Assembly (NCBI GenBank): GCA_943736015.1 | Contig: OX031063.1 | Location: forward strand, 38,456,672-38,520,671 | Source of the DNA: Tridacna crocea | Taxonomy: Eukaryota; Mollusca; Bivalvia; Cardiida; Cardiidae | Reading direction: 5' to 3' | DNA: 64,000 bases | In this document: positions 32,709 through 43,559 of the stretch, piece by piece | Numbering within the stretch: the first letter of the stretch is position 1 | How the letters are laid out: each line of letters starts with the position of its first letter | Position numbers and translations under genes: made by a program | Notes under the pieces: generated by a model | The model's input: the letters and a program-made list of their open reading frames with translations, nothing else | Told to the model about the DNA's origin: nothing | The model's database searches: none

Positions 32709-32840
32709 CTCATTTTCCCACCATGTTTTCTACCTTTCATCACTACACAAATTTCAAATTTTCAGTCACTTTTATTTTGTCGTCTGCAAATTCTTTCAAT
32801 TTGGACAAACCTAAAGTTTTGTCGTTTGGTAATGAGTTAT
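32709..32840 (+). mobile_element. Family A MITE, right part after the nested element
   Basis: Starts CTCATTTTCCCACCATG and runs through the R side to TAATGAGTTA. Confidence 0.85.
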
Positions 32841-33065
32841 CCCATTACCACACAATCCCTACTTTAGACGCCTCTGAGAAAGATGCCTTTTGAAAATGTT
32901 GTAGGAAAAGGAGAAAATGCTGGTAACCAGCATTTTCTCCTTTTCCCACAAAGCTTTCTACCCTATCAAAGGAAAATTGCGTCATGCGAGCCACTATGAA
33001 ATTGTAATCTGCAAATGCTTTCAATTGGGATAGGTCTAAAATTTTGCCATGTGGTAAAGGGTTAA
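32837..33065 (+). mobile_element. Family A MITE, complete
   Basis: Abuts the preceding copy at TTAT, a decayed shared TTAA. Confidence 0.85.
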
Positions 33066-33118
33066 GCAAGGGGGATTTCTCTGTGATGTATGAAACCAAG
33101 TAAGTAATCATATAATAA

Positions 33119-33205
33119 TGGATCCTTTTCCCACAATGTTCAATGTTTTCTAGAGGCTTCTTTCTCAGGGGCGTCAAAAGTAGGAATTGTGTGGTAATGG
33201 GTTAA
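33119..33205 (-). mobile_element. Family A MITE, L half
   Basis: Starts in the right arm and ends GGTAATGGGTTAA. Confidence 0.75.
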
Positions 33206-33428
33206 CTCTTTACCACACAATCCCAACTTTTGATGACCCTAAGAAAGACAGCTTTTGAAACATTGTGGGAAAATGAGAAAATGCTGGTAACCAGCATTTT
33301 CTCCTTTTTCCACAATGTTTTCTACCCTTCAAAACCAAATTTCAATTTTTCAGTCATATCTATTTTGTTGTCTGCAATTGCCTTCAAGTTGATCCAGTCC
33401 AAAAATTTGTTGTTTGGTAAAGAGTTAA
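33202..33428 (+). mobile_element. Family A MITE, complete
   Basis: Subtype with GATGACCCTAAGAAAGACAG, shared with 36494. Confidence 0.85.
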
Positions 33429-33439
33429 CTCTTTTTTTT

Positions 33440-33598
33440 GTCTCATGACTGGCTAAATCAAAAGGTAGAATAGCCCTTGGACATGCAGAAAATTTACAAG
33501 AAGCAAAAATTTTAGACACTGATCAGCCTCCACAGACTGCCTTGGGTAGATAATTTTTGAAAATACATTAAACCCCTTTCAATCAGAGCATTGTCCAT
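33440..33598 (+). mobile_element. Family G element
   Basis: GACATGCAGAAAATTTAC and GATCAGCCTCCACAGACTG followed by the CCCCTTTCAATCAGAGCA end. Confidence 0.55.
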
Positions 33599-33656
33599 TT
33601 AACCCTTTACCACACAATGCCAACTTATGAGGCTCCTAGAAAAGAAGCCTTTTTAA
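33599..33656 (+). mobile_element. Family A MITE, L-end fragment
   Basis: Truncated 58-bp piece sharing TTAA with the next copy. Confidence 0.7.
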
Positions 33657-33882
33657 CTCTTTACCACATGAGAAAATTTTAGGCTGGTCCAAACTGAAAG
33701 CATTTGCAGACCACAAAATAAAGGTGACTAAAAAATAGAAATTTGTTCTGGGAAGGGTAGACAACCACTTCGGGAAAAGGAGAAAATGCTGGTTGCCAGC
33801 ATTTTCTCCTTTTCCCACAGTGTTTTCAAAAGGCATCTTTCTCAGGGGCGTCAAAAGTAGGGATTGTGTGGTAATGGCTTAA
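33653..33882 (-). mobile_element. Family A MITE, complete
   Basis: Apex GCTGGTTGCCAGC; R end CACATGAGAAAATTTTAGG. Confidence 0.88.
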
Positions 33883-34049
33883 AAAAATTGTGGGAAAAGA
33901 AGAAAATGCTGGTAACCATCTCTTTTTCCCAGAATGTTTTCTACCTTATCAAAGAAAATTTGTACCATTTGAATCACATTGAAATTATCATCTGCAAATG
34001 CTTTCAATTTGAACATGGCTAAAATTTTTTTGTATGGTAAAGGGATAAT
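33883..34049 (+). mobile_element. Family A MITE, hairpin and R side
   Basis: The L end is missing; the right arm is partly deleted (ACCATCTCTTTTTCCC). Confidence 0.7.
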
Positions 34050-34228
34050 ATTATGAGGAAAAATGTAATTAGCCCATTGCTGCATAATTGTGCACCACTT
34101 GTTTACATCAAGGGACCAATATTATACATGCATATAAACTTAAAATATCTTCAAACCTTTAATGTGGGAAAAGTAGTTATCTCATTCACCAGCAATTATT
34201 CAGTTACTCTTATGGTTTTCCTACAATA

Positions 34229-34456
34229 GAAAACCCTTTCCCAAACAAGCCCTTCTTTTTATGTGTCTGCAGTACAAGTCTTTTGAAAACACTGAAGGAA
34301 AAGAAGAAATTACTCGTAACGAGCAATTTCCCCTTTTCCCACAATGTTTTCTACCCATTTGGAGAACTTTCTGCCATTATCATCAAATTTGAAACTGTTG
34401 TCTGTAAACTCTTTGAGTATGAAGGAGTCTAAATTTGTCGTTTGGGAAAGGGTTAA
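34229..34456 (+). mobile_element. Family A subfamily S2
   Basis: Apex ACTCGTAACGAGC; both S2 flanks are present. Confidence 0.85.
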
Positions 34457-34563
34457 GAAAGAATTAATAATTTCTAAAAAATTTATCCCTTTTGTCCCTT
34501 TAACCATTTAGAATCATGTTGAACTCATTCCATACCTTTGTATAAACTCATCCTTTTCTGAAG

Positions 34564-34983
34564 CCTGAAAATCATCTTTGCGAGCCAAGGTTACGATCAC
34601 TACGTGGATCTTACCTTGGCAGACTGAGCCCAATTTTGAGATTCCTTCGATGCGCCCTCTATTGGATGCTGGTTATTACGCCCCTTTAAATCATATTTCT
34701 AAAAGCCAATGAAATCTCATTTGACAAACCGCTTACGAATACACATGAAGCAATAAGCAGACATCCATGTGGGTTTCCATTTTTACCTTCTATTCGAAAG
34801 GTAGCCACCTTATTCTATTTTTATCAAAGATGAAATGCTACGAGCGATTTCATTCGTTGCAGTTAGAGCTGGCTGCATCCAATGAAAAGGCGTATCAGGG
34901 GAATGTAAAAATCAAGCTCGATCCGCCAAGGGTAGAGTAGCGTAGTGAATCGTCAGTCTTGGCTTGCGAAGATGCCTGAAAAT
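34564..34983. mobile_element. Element J: 402-bp TIR element with 9-bp target duplication
   Basis: The element is 34573-34974 with about 34-bp imperfect TIRs (CATCTTTGCGAGCCAAGG at the left, the inverse of CATCTTCGCAAGCCAAG at the right). Direct repeats CCTGAAAAT lie at 34564-34572 and 34975-34983. Mutator-like by duplication length; no transposase. Confidence 0.85.
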
Positions 34984-35039
34984 AGAATCCATTTGAGACT
35001 AGGAAGGATTTTTGTCTTGTAGGCTTGACTAAACAAGCA

Positions 35040-35133
35040 AGCAGAATAGAATAGAATGCTCTTTGCAGCCTGATCTTGATCTATGTTGTCTACAAACATT
35101 CCTGTTTTTGCCTCTGGTGCCAAAAGGGTTAGA
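35040..35133 (+). mobile_element. Family B fragment
   Basis: Right half only: TGCAGCCTGATCTTGATC then GTTGTCTAC. Confidence 0.5.
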
Positions 35134-35145
35134 ACTTCATTTTGG

Positions 35146-35262
35146 TTGAGACATTGGGAAAAGCACAAAAAATTATTAGTAAAAAGCATTTTCTCCTTTT
35201 CCTAGAATATTTTCAAAACTGTTTTTCCTCGGGGTAGATATTTGACAAGTAAAATTGTGTGG
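35146..35262 (-). mobile_element. Family A MITE, partial
   Basis: Right arm and an L-end remnant ending ATTGTGTGGTA. Confidence 0.55.
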
Positions 35263-35282
35263 TACAGAGAAAAAGAGAAAAA

Positions 35283-35506
35283 TATGAGCCATGCTTTGTG
35301 AAAAGGGGCCTTGATACATCTGCAAAAAAAGTACTGACCTGGATCAGCCTGCGGGACTGTGCAGGCTGATCTAGGCCAACACTTTTTGCTATTGATGAAT
35401 CTTCTATATGCCCAAGGACCAGTCTTTCTCATGATTGAGTTGATTGTAAAAAAGTGGTTTATTATGAATGTATGTATATGTGATGGCTTGCTTGGTACCA
35501 TGGATC
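35283..35506 (-). mobile_element. Family G element, long form
   Basis: Starts TGAGCCATGCTTTGTGAAAA, has hairpin GATCAGCCTGCGGGACTG, and ends near GGCTTGCTTGGTACC, as at 43560. Confidence 0.65.
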
Positions 35507-35517
35507 ATGGAGACATT

Positions 35518-35746
35518 AATTATTTACCACATAATCCCAAGTTTTAACGATCCCGGGAAGTAGGCCTTTTAAAAACACTGTGGGAAAAGGAGAAAATGCT
35601 GGCAACCATCATTTTCTCCTTTTCCCACAATGTTTTATAGCTTACCTGATTCAAATCTCATAATATGTGCCATATAAATATTGTTATCTGCATGAGCTTT
35701 CATATTGGACTCATCTCAATTAGAAATAATGTTGTTTGGGAAGTTA
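35518..35746 (+). mobile_element. Family A MITE, complete
   Basis: Moderately diverged; ends GGGAAGTTAA, followed by a G-family end fragment. Confidence 0.8.
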
Positions 35747-35779
35747 AGCCCCCTTTTGCCAGAGCATGGCTCTATATTA

Positions 35780-36268
35780 TAGAATTTTACACAGTGGCTG
35801 TACAACGTTGTCTGCGCATGTCATATTCTTCGCAGATTCGACTGTCTTATATGACGCATCACTACTAGCCCCGAAAGCGGGCTGACTGTAATATTTGTTA
35901 CGCTCTATAAAATAGCAATGTTGAAAATAGCTTTTACGTATCAATACGTTTGAGGAGAAATGAGACCTGCTTTAACAACAGATATCTCTAAGCTGGTGAT
36001 CATAGTTGAGTGAATTGCACGAGGTAGCGTTTTATTGGGTAAACTTTTTTTTTGGTTTTAAATTCAAAGTAACAGTTGTCGTGTAGGAAAGTGGTTCGGT
36101 TCTGTACCCAGGATGCCCATATCAGAAAGATGAGTATTTATAGAATACCATCTAGCGGGAGATAATGGGCTGTACAAAATACTGGTTTCCAATAACTCAT
36201 TCATGAAAAGTGGATACGGGATGTCTCCATAGTATTGATTTTGACAGGGAAGGAGAATTGTTCACCCT
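35780..36268. other. Unique, relatively CpG-rich sequence, no gene seen
   Basis: Carries a small inverted repeat AGCCCCGAAAGCGGGCT at about 35868. No supported exon. Confidence 0.45.
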
Positions 36269-36497
36269 TTAACTCATTACCAAACGGCAATATTTTAGAC
36301 TGGTCCAAATTGAAAGCATTTGCAGACGATAAGATAAAAGTGACTGAAAATGTGAAATTTGTTTTGTGAAGGGTAGAAAACATCGTAGGAAAAGAAGAAA
36401 ATGCTGGTAACCAGCATTTTCTCCTTTTCTCACAATGTTTTCTAGAGGCTTCTTTCTCAGAGGCGTCAAAAATAGGGACTGTGTGGTAATGGATTAA
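36269..36497 (-). mobile_element. Family A MITE, complete
   Basis: Near-consensus; shares TTAA at 36494 with the next copy, in opposite orientation. Confidence 0.9.
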
Positions 36498-36726
36498 CTC
36501 ACTTCGACACAATCCCAACTTTTGATGACCCTAAGAAAGACAGCTTTTGAAAACATTGTTTGAAAAGGAGAAAATGCTGGTAACCAGCATTTTCTCCTTT
36601 TCCAATAATGTTTTCTACCCTTCCAAACCAAATTTCAATTTTTCAGTCACATTTATTTTGTTGTCTGCATTAATTTTGCTTTCAAGTTGATCCAGTCCAA
36701 AAATTTGTTGTTTGGTAAAGATTTAA
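36494..36726 (+). mobile_element. Family A MITE, complete
   Basis: Close relative of 33202. Confidence 0.85.
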
Positions 36727-36789
36727 CTCTTTCACTACTAGAATAACAAGCAATTTCTTTGAAATGATGTCCCCTGGTCGGACACATGG

Positions 36790-36832
36790 ACAGACAGACG
36801 GATGAAGGACAGACAGACAGAAGGAAGGATGG
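36790..36832 (+). repeat. Imperfect GACAGACG/GAAGGA repeat
   Basis: Purine-rich short repeats. Confidence 0.7.
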
Positions 36833-36964
36833 ACAATTCTAAAAGTATATCCCTCCACCTTCAGTGGGGGATGATAATCATTACTTTTTTAATGGCTACA
36901 AATACAGTTCTGATGCAAGATGAAAAGACAGTTTGGTTATAAACTAGATTAAATGAGTTGATAA

Positions 36965-37010
36965 TTTAGATCTGATCTTGATCTGTACTGTTCATCAGAG
37001 GTTCTTGTGT
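36965..37010 (+). mobile_element. Family B fragment
   Basis: CTGATCTTGATCTGTACTG remnant. Confidence 0.35.
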
Positions 37011-37082
37011 CGTCAATGGTAAGCAAAGACTTGCATGTATTGCTGAACTAATTTTTTAATAAACAAAATTCTTTGTTTGGTG

Positions 37083-37180
37083 TATAACTTTACCAAACAA
37101 TCCTGTGCTTTGAGAAAGAACCCTTTTAAAAACATTTTCTCCGTTTTCCACAATGTCATCTTCCATACAAAAAAATTTAA
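37083..37180 (+). mobile_element. Family A MITE, internally deleted
   Basis: L end joins the right arm; the R side is lost. Confidence 0.6.
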
Positions 37181-37216
37181 CCCTTTACCATACAATCAGG
37201 AGTTTAACAACTTTAA
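37177..37216 (+). mobile_element. Family A MITE, L-end fragment
   Basis: Forty-base piece bounded by TTAA on both sides. Confidence 0.5.
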
Positions 37217-37440
37217 CTTGGTATCAAACTGCAATATTTAAGGCTTGTCCAAATCGAAAGCATTTGCAGACGACAAAATAAAAGTGAGTAAAAAACGGAA
37301 ATTTGTTTTTTGAAGGGTATAAAACATTGTGGGAAAAGGAGAAAATGCTGGTTACCAGCATTTTCTCCTTCTCCCACCATGTTTTCTAAAGGCTTCTTTC
37401 TCGGGTCGTCAAAAGTAGGGATTGTGTGGTAATGGGTTAA
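37213..37440 (-). mobile_element. Family A MITE, complete
   Basis: Near-consensus; TTAA shared on both sides. Confidence 0.88.
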
Positions 37441-37617
37441 GAAAGAGGCTGTTTGAAAACATTGTAGGAAAAGAAGAAAATGCTGGTAACCAGCATTTTC
37501 ATCTTTTCCCAAAATATTTTCTATCCTATAAAGATATAAATTGCAATACTTTATCTACATTTGATTTCTCATCTGCAAAATTAATGCAAATTTACTTTCC
37601 AAAGTTTGTCGTTTGGA
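37437..37617 (+). mobile_element. Family A MITE, L end shortened
   Basis: Hairpin intact; the R side contains AAATTAATGCAAAT. Confidence 0.7.
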
Positions 37618-37924
37618 GCACTCAGAGTCAATCATTTGGGCCACATTTTTTCAATTTTGTTTACTTCAAGTTCTCTAAATAAGGATGATTCTAATATATT
37701 ATTGTCATTTTCAGCAATAGGGAACATTTTGAAATCAACTATGTGCATCCTTCTACATTGTTTATAAACAATCATTAAGTGGTAATGACTAACAATAAAG
37801 TAGCAGGATAGTCTGTTAAAATATGAACATTTACAAACCATTTCCATCTGTAATGCTACATGAGGTGCGAGTTAAAAGACACAAAATGATGTGTATCTTA
37901 TTTGTTGCAATGACAGATTTGCTA

Positions 37925-38126
37925 TCTTTGAGCACAGGGGCTCGGCACATGATACTTTGAGTTGATTTGTGCTTACAGACAGCATTTCAATAAAAAATCC
38001 CAATGTCTGTATATAAATGGCTAAATGTAGATATTTATGTACAGGCATTGGAATTGTTTATTGAAATGCTGTCTGTAAGCACAAATCAACTCAAAGTATC
38101 ATGTGCCGAGCCTCATTGTCTTTGAG
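37925..38126. mobile_element. Element M: hAT-like 186-bp fold-back with 8-bp target duplication
   Basis: The element is 37933-38118. Arms of about 55 bp pair (GGCTCGGCACATGATACTTT and its inverse). TCTTTGAG repeats flank it at 37925-37932 and 38119-38126. Confidence 0.82.
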
Positions 38127-38328
38127 GGGCATATTCATCATCAGATGTGTTGCAAATTTGGACACTATTATTTTTTCGTTTGTCAGGGATACAGGTATGT
38201 ATTATTTTGCAGATTCGTATCTGTAAAAACAGCACTTAGCAGAACATTGCTATATGTATTTTCTTTTGCCAGATTCAGCATGCCTTTGTTACGCTTCCAT
38301 AAATCTTAATCTATCTTATGGATTAGAT

Positions 38329-38771
38329 ATAGAGGATATTTGTTTTTTTCGATGTAAGATCGAAATTTATTTCATCGAGTGGACACCATCGGTAATATTT
38401 TCACAAGTGGCGCAGCCACGAGTGAAAATATTACCGATGGTGTTCACGAGATGAAATAAATTTCGATCTTTCACCGAAAAAAACAAATATTCTATTTATT
38501 TTATGCTTTTAACCCTTTCTGGGAGGAGCTTTATCAAAATTCAGTACAATTCTTTTCCCTCATTCCCCGTGGCGTACCCCTCCCGCATAGCAACGTGACG
38601 TCAAGCGCGAGAAATGTAAGGTATATGACGTCATATTTCCCATCTGGTTGTTAGGCACGCGCAATTTACCTAGGCAACAAGAACGTGAAAATCGGTATTT
38701 TCACTGGTGTAAGATCGAAAAATATTTTCACTGCTATTTCTCGATATCCCACCGGAAAGCATGAAATAAAA
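38329..38771 (+). mobile_element. Family H element, complete
   Basis: Best-preserved copy, with the ATATTACCGATGGTGTTCAC hairpin, two TGACGTCA/GTGACGTCA sites and GGCACGCGCAATTTACCTAG. Confidence 0.85.
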
Positions 38772-39899
38772 TCAGGTATTCTTTTTTTCCCTAAACATCA
38801 ATGAACACATACCTTGATGATATATGGATTTAGATCTACAACCATGTCCTTTGAGTACACTTCAATTGTGCAGTGTCTATTTGTATCAAGGAGGATAGTT
38901 ATAGAAATTAGGGATACCTATTTAAAAACTAGGGATTCCTATTTTACATACCATATAGCACTGGATTCCATATTCATCTGTACAATAAAGCACTTTGAAC
39001 CTCTTTATCTCTAGGCCACTATCGAGTAATATGAATGTTGAACAACCTGGGAATAAACTGATAGAATAAATAAAGGAAAATACCGATGTTACTGATACCT
39101 ACACTACCCTAGAATTACGTTAACGTAATAATTACCATACCAAAAGAGAAGGTACAACAGATATAGCCATTTCTGAAATTATTTTTAACAATGACATCAT
39201 TGAATTCGTAGTATCCATGTGTAAAGACAGCATGGTGGCTATATTCGCATTTGTAAAATGTATTTTGTTTGAGAGGAATTGTTTTTTTTACTGTAAGTTA
39301 TTCACGGAAACATTGAACACTTTATTTTTATGTGTGCTGCACTCTGGGCTAGAGTGTTTAATTAATGTATACATGTATATGTAATACCAGTACATTATGC
39401 CAGACATAATAAATACACATTTTGTCCAAAAAAAAATCGCACCAAGCTAATTCATGAAGTGTGCAGACTGACATGGGTCAAGATACTGCATGCATCTGCA
39501 TTACGCCACCTTTCATTGAACATGACTTGTGTACATACAACTAAAAAGACATTTTAGATACACCGTAGGGAGTATTATCTGTACATAGTTCCATCAATAG
39601 ATGTTACATTCCAGTGACCAGTCTTGGATATTGATTGTTAGCATAAACAGTGAGATATACTTTAAAAGAACACCATCGATAGCAATTCTGAGATTATTTG
39701 TGTCATTTTTCCTCCAAGTTCTCTATGTTTACTATTATATGTCAGGTAGACAGGAGCACAAAATGATGGAAGTGGAAAGGTTTGTCATTTTTCTGTTTAT
39801 CATTCAAACTTCATGTATTGAAACTAGAAAGTCTTACTTACTTTCTTCAATCGTCAGAAGCTTATCCTATTTATACTGAAATAAGATGAAGTTTAACTA
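38772..39899. other. Unique AT-rich sequence, no gene seen
   Basis: A 92-codon ORF at 39601-39879 has no supporting signal. Confidence 0.5.
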
Positions 39900-40118
39900 C
39901 ATAATAAAAATTTTGACTTGAACAGATTGCAAGGTTTTTACAGATAACAAGTTAAGTGTAGCTGAAGTGATGGGTTTTGTTTCATAGGACAGACAACATT
40001 GTGGGGAAAAAAAAGAAAATGCTCAGGTTACTAGCATTTTTCTTCCTTTTTTCCCCCACAATATTTCAAAACTATTTTTCACAAGGTCATAAACACTTGG
40101 GATTGTTTGATAAAAGTT
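39900..40118 (-). mobile_element. Family A MITE, diverged
   Basis: Hairpin with expanded A and T runs; ends TTGTTTGATAAAAGTT. Confidence 0.65.
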
Positions 40119-40149
40119 CAATAGTTTCTTTGGCAGAAAAATGACCCAA

Positions 40150-40225
40150 ATTATATGACAGTATAGATCTTACATCAAAGTGCATGTTCTGTGATGTCTG
40201 GTTTTGATCTACACTAAAAGCCATT
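40150..40225 (+). mobile_element. Family B fragment
   Basis: GTATAGATCTTACATCAAAG and TTTTGATCTACACT. Confidence 0.4.
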
Positions 40226-40263
40226 GTAACACAATATTGCTCTTTGCACTCTTTAGAAGCTAT

Positions 40264-40469
40264 AATTCTTTATCCTGAAGATGACAGAATTTAAGGCTTG
40301 TCCATAGTTCTATGGAAGCATTGATAGGCAAAATTTTAATGGGATTCATCATAAAGAGAAAACATTGTAGAAAAAGAGAAAATGTCACAAACTTATCAGC
40401 ATTTTCTCTTATTGCCCAATTGATTTCAAAAGCTTTTGTCTCAGGTTCCAATAACTCTTGGGTTATTAA
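40264..40469 (-). mobile_element. Family A MITE, diverged
   Basis: Decayed hairpin; shares TTAA at 40466 with the next copy. Confidence 0.6.
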
Positions 40470-40692
40470 CTCCATACAAAACAATCCAAGGTTTTCATGA
40501 AACTCAGACAGAAGCCTTTGAAAACATTGTGGAAAAAAGGAGAAAATGCTGGTTACCAGCATTTTCTCCTTTTCCCACAATGTTTTCCACCTTTCCCAGA
40601 ACAAATTTCATCTGTTGAGTCACATAAATTCTTTGGTCTTCAAATGCTTTCAATTTGAATCAGTCTAAAATTCAGTTGTTAGGTAGAGTTAA
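40466..40692 (+). mobile_element. Family A MITE, complete
   Basis: Perfect arms except for one extra A. Confidence 0.82.
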
Positions 40693-40982
40693 GTAAAGGG
40701 TCAAAACTACTGTATATGGAAGCATTATCAAAGCGGTTGTCTACAATGTATGTAAACTTTTAACAACTGTCTTCTGATGAGTCAGATCATGAAACGATGT
40801 GAGTGACATTTAAAGTAAGGGAGACAATTCTATGGCTGTATATATTTTACATACTAAGGGAGGTAATTCATACCTCACAACCATAATATTATAGTTTTAC
40901 ATTTTAAATAACTTTTGTCTTGCATTGCAAAAAGGAACTTTACCTACATGTAAAGAGGATCAGATTGCATATTTGTATTTAC
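40693..40982. other. Unique sequence, no gene seen
   Basis: No repeat recognised. Confidence 0.45.
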
Positions 40983-41047
40983 AGCTTGATCATCTTCTTC
41001 ACACAAATATTTTGGTCTTGGCAGGATAAGAGCACAGGGCAGTATCC
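40983..41047 (-). CDS. Candidate internal exon of an unidentified minus-strand gene
   Basis: This 65-nt segment follows a pyrimidine-rich acceptor (CATCTGTTAACCTTTAACAG) and ends CT|GTAAAT. Two frames are open. The one that completes a split codon and ends in phase 0 reads ILPCALILPRPKYLCEEDDQA after breaking at residue 10 (ILPCALILPR, PKYLCEEDDQA). That phase fits directly onto the candidate exon at 24398. I do not recognise the protein. Confidence 0.35.
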
Positions 41048-41386
41048 CTGTTAAAGGTTAACAGATGAAAAAGGGAGACAACTAAAATCAGAAACTTATT
41101 TCAAAACTGAATGATCTCCCCTGTACAAAAAAACATGAAGAGTTAAATCGGGATGTTTTTCAGCCATTGTCACTGTAGTATAATCTTCATGATATTCTGG
41201 TCATGACAGCCTGAAAATAAAATACATGTACATCTATTCATATTTGTATTTGGATTTCGTCTTTATTACACAGATCTATGGGCAATATGGGGGGTGGGTG
41301 GTCTACTTGATGTCCAAAAATGTCATTCATTTGAGGAATAGTCCAGTCCTAAGGGTGTCAGATTTAGTATAATTACATTGATTTAT

Positions 41387-41525
41387 CTCTTAACCAAACA
41401 CATCAGAACTGACAGCAAGTGTAGATGACGAATTTCGTGTGGATTTTTTTCTACGGCTACAATGTTTTCAAAAGCCATCTCTAATGAGCGTTATCAAAAT
41501 TGGGGATAGTGTGGTAAAGGGTTAA
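41387..41525 (-). mobile_element. Family A MITE, internally deleted
   Basis: R end and right arm with L end remain. Confidence 0.55.
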
Positions 41526-41715
41526 GACATCTGTCACGTACTGGAGACAGATTACAGGTATTAAAGTGGATTGCGTCATCAACAGAATGAGTCAATGAGT
41601 TTAAGAAAGTGCAAGCTAACAAAATTATGATTTCGTAATGAGTTAGAGATTATTGTAATCTAGCAATAACTTTTCATTTATTAGAGTTCAACTAGTGTAT
41701 ATCTTTTTCATTCTT

Positions 41716-41770
41716 TATCTCTTTACCACACAGTCCCAACTTCTAAAGATGCCCATCTACAGCTGATAAG
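41716..41770 (+). mobile_element. Family A MITE, L-end fragment
   Basis: CTCTTTACCACACAGTCCCA then unrelated sequence. Confidence 0.5.
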
Positions 41771-42364
41771 CAAAAACGCTGTTAAATTTCAAACAATTTA
41801 GAATGTTACAGAAATCAGTCCTTTGTGTAAACATGGAAAAATTTCTGACATATGAGCATATATGGTGTAATTAAAAAAAAAAAGAAACATGAAGATTTGT
41901 ATTAGAAACCGATCATTGGTCAGAAGAAAACTGGCTGATGATCTAAGCTGTAGAAAAGGCGGTGCGTCACAGAAATTTATCGTTGGTGTCTGCCTAGAGT
42001 CAAATACCGTGCAATTCGCATCATAGGCCCCGAACTCCGTCTGAAAATCGAGGCTGCAACAGAAAAGCCTCTATTTTCCTTTGTTTACCTTATTAGACGC
42101 AGAGCAAAGGTCAAGTATAGTCACATGACAAAATGCATGATCTTTAAACGAATCTACCCGAGTGTACAACAGACATATGAAAATCTTCAAACAGGAAACA
42201 AGGAGTCTGTTTACAATGAAGGCCACAACTCAGTGAAATGCATTTTTTATCGACCGTAATCTAAGCAACCTTGCGAATGTCAGGCGCAATATTTGGCATG
42301 AAGATATAAGAATGACAACAGTTTGATAAAATAAAGACAAAATGAGTTGAAATTGGCTGAAAAT
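41771..42364. other. Unique sequence with raised CpG, no gene seen
   Basis: A minus-strand AAG|GTAAAC donor near 42091 could end a non-coding first exon of the candidate minus-strand gene; no coding frame supports it. Confidence 0.3.
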
Positions 42365-42596
42365 GAGTATTGGGGCCCCTTTGGCAACTCTGAGAAAATA
42401 AGCTTTTGAAAATATTGTGGGAAAAGGAGAAAATGCTTGTAACCAGCATTTTCCACTTTTCGCACAATGTTTTCCCACAATGTTTTCTACCCTTCCATAA
42501 TTGAATTTCAATTTTTTATTCACATTTATTTTGTTGTCTGCATAACGCTTTCAATTTGGACTAGTCCAAAGTTTTGTTTGTTTGGTAAAGAGTTAA
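42365..42596 (+). mobile_element. Family A MITE
   Basis: The right-arm end CCCACAATGTTTTC is duplicated in tandem. Confidence 0.78.
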
Positions 42597-42779
42597 GTCT
42601 TTACAAGACAGCCAAATTTATGACTTGTTCAAGTTAAAAAATTTGGAGACAACAGATTTGATGTGTATGGCTCACATGGTCCGATTTAGAAAAAAATTGT
42701 GGGCAAAAGAGAAAATGCTGGTCACCAGCATTTCCTCCCTCTTCTCCATTTTTTTCAAAAGCTGTCTCGGGGGCCTTAA
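42593..42779 (-). mobile_element. Family A MITE, L end shortened
   Basis: Joined by TTAA to copies on both sides. Confidence 0.65.
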
Positions 42780-42990
42780 TTTTTCACCAAATGACAAAAT
42801 TTTAGACTTGTCAAGGTTGAAAGCATTTGGAGATGGCCACAAAACTGACATTTGTTTATAGAGGGGTAGAAAACATTGTTGGAAAAGGAAACAAATGCTG
42901 GTAACCAGCATTTTTCTTTTTTCCACAATGTTATCCAAAGCTTACTTTCTCAGGGTCCTCAAAACTTCTGATTGTTTGGTAAGGGGTTAA
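42776..42990 (-). mobile_element. Family A MITE
   Basis: R block AGACTTGTCAAGGTTGAAAG; ends TAAGGGGTTAA. Confidence 0.78.
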
Positions 42991-43237
42991 ATAATTTATT
43001 ACCAAACATTTATTCAGACATAAAGTGACTCAATCCTTACATCATAAATACAACACAATTCATCTGTTATCTTCGTGATGAAATGAGGTGTGCAAACACA
43101 AAGCAAAAAGAGTTTCTCACAAATAAATTTTGACAAAGAAGACAGGTATTTTAAAAGAAAGATAGATAGGGTAAGAGATACGTGAGTGGAATGGGAATTT
43201 TGAAGCTCTCTGCCGTTCAATATGTAGAAGAAATAAT

Positions 43238-43290
43238 GAAAAGGAGCCTTACCAGCAATTGCTCCTTATCCCTCATTGTTTTGGCTATTA
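43238..43290 (-). mobile_element. Family A hairpin fragment
   Basis: AAAAGGAGCC and GCAATTGCTCCTTATCCC. Confidence 0.4.
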
Positions 43291-43328
43291 TTGAAAAGTG
43301 AAATTTCTATTAGACTCAAAGCTATACT

Positions 43329-43559
43329 TTAAATCATTACCAAATGACAACATTTTGGGCTTGTCCAAATAGAAAGCGTTTGCAGACGACAAAATGAATG
43401 TGACGGAAAATTTGATTTTCTTTTTTTGTGAACGGTAGAAAATATTGTGGGAAAAGGAGAAAATGCTAGTAACCAGCATTTTCTCCTTTTCAAACAATGT
43501 TTTCGAAAGGCTTCTTTCTCAGGATCGTCAAAAGTAGGGATTGTGTGGTAATGGGTTAA
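43329..43559 (-). mobile_element. Family A MITE, complete
   Basis: Apex GCTAGTAACCAGC; consensus L end. Confidence 0.87.

Noticed and set aside
39601-39879. 92-codon hydrophobic plus ORF
   Set aside because: No splice signals, start context or recognisable domain; AT-rich unique DNA gives such ORFs by chance.
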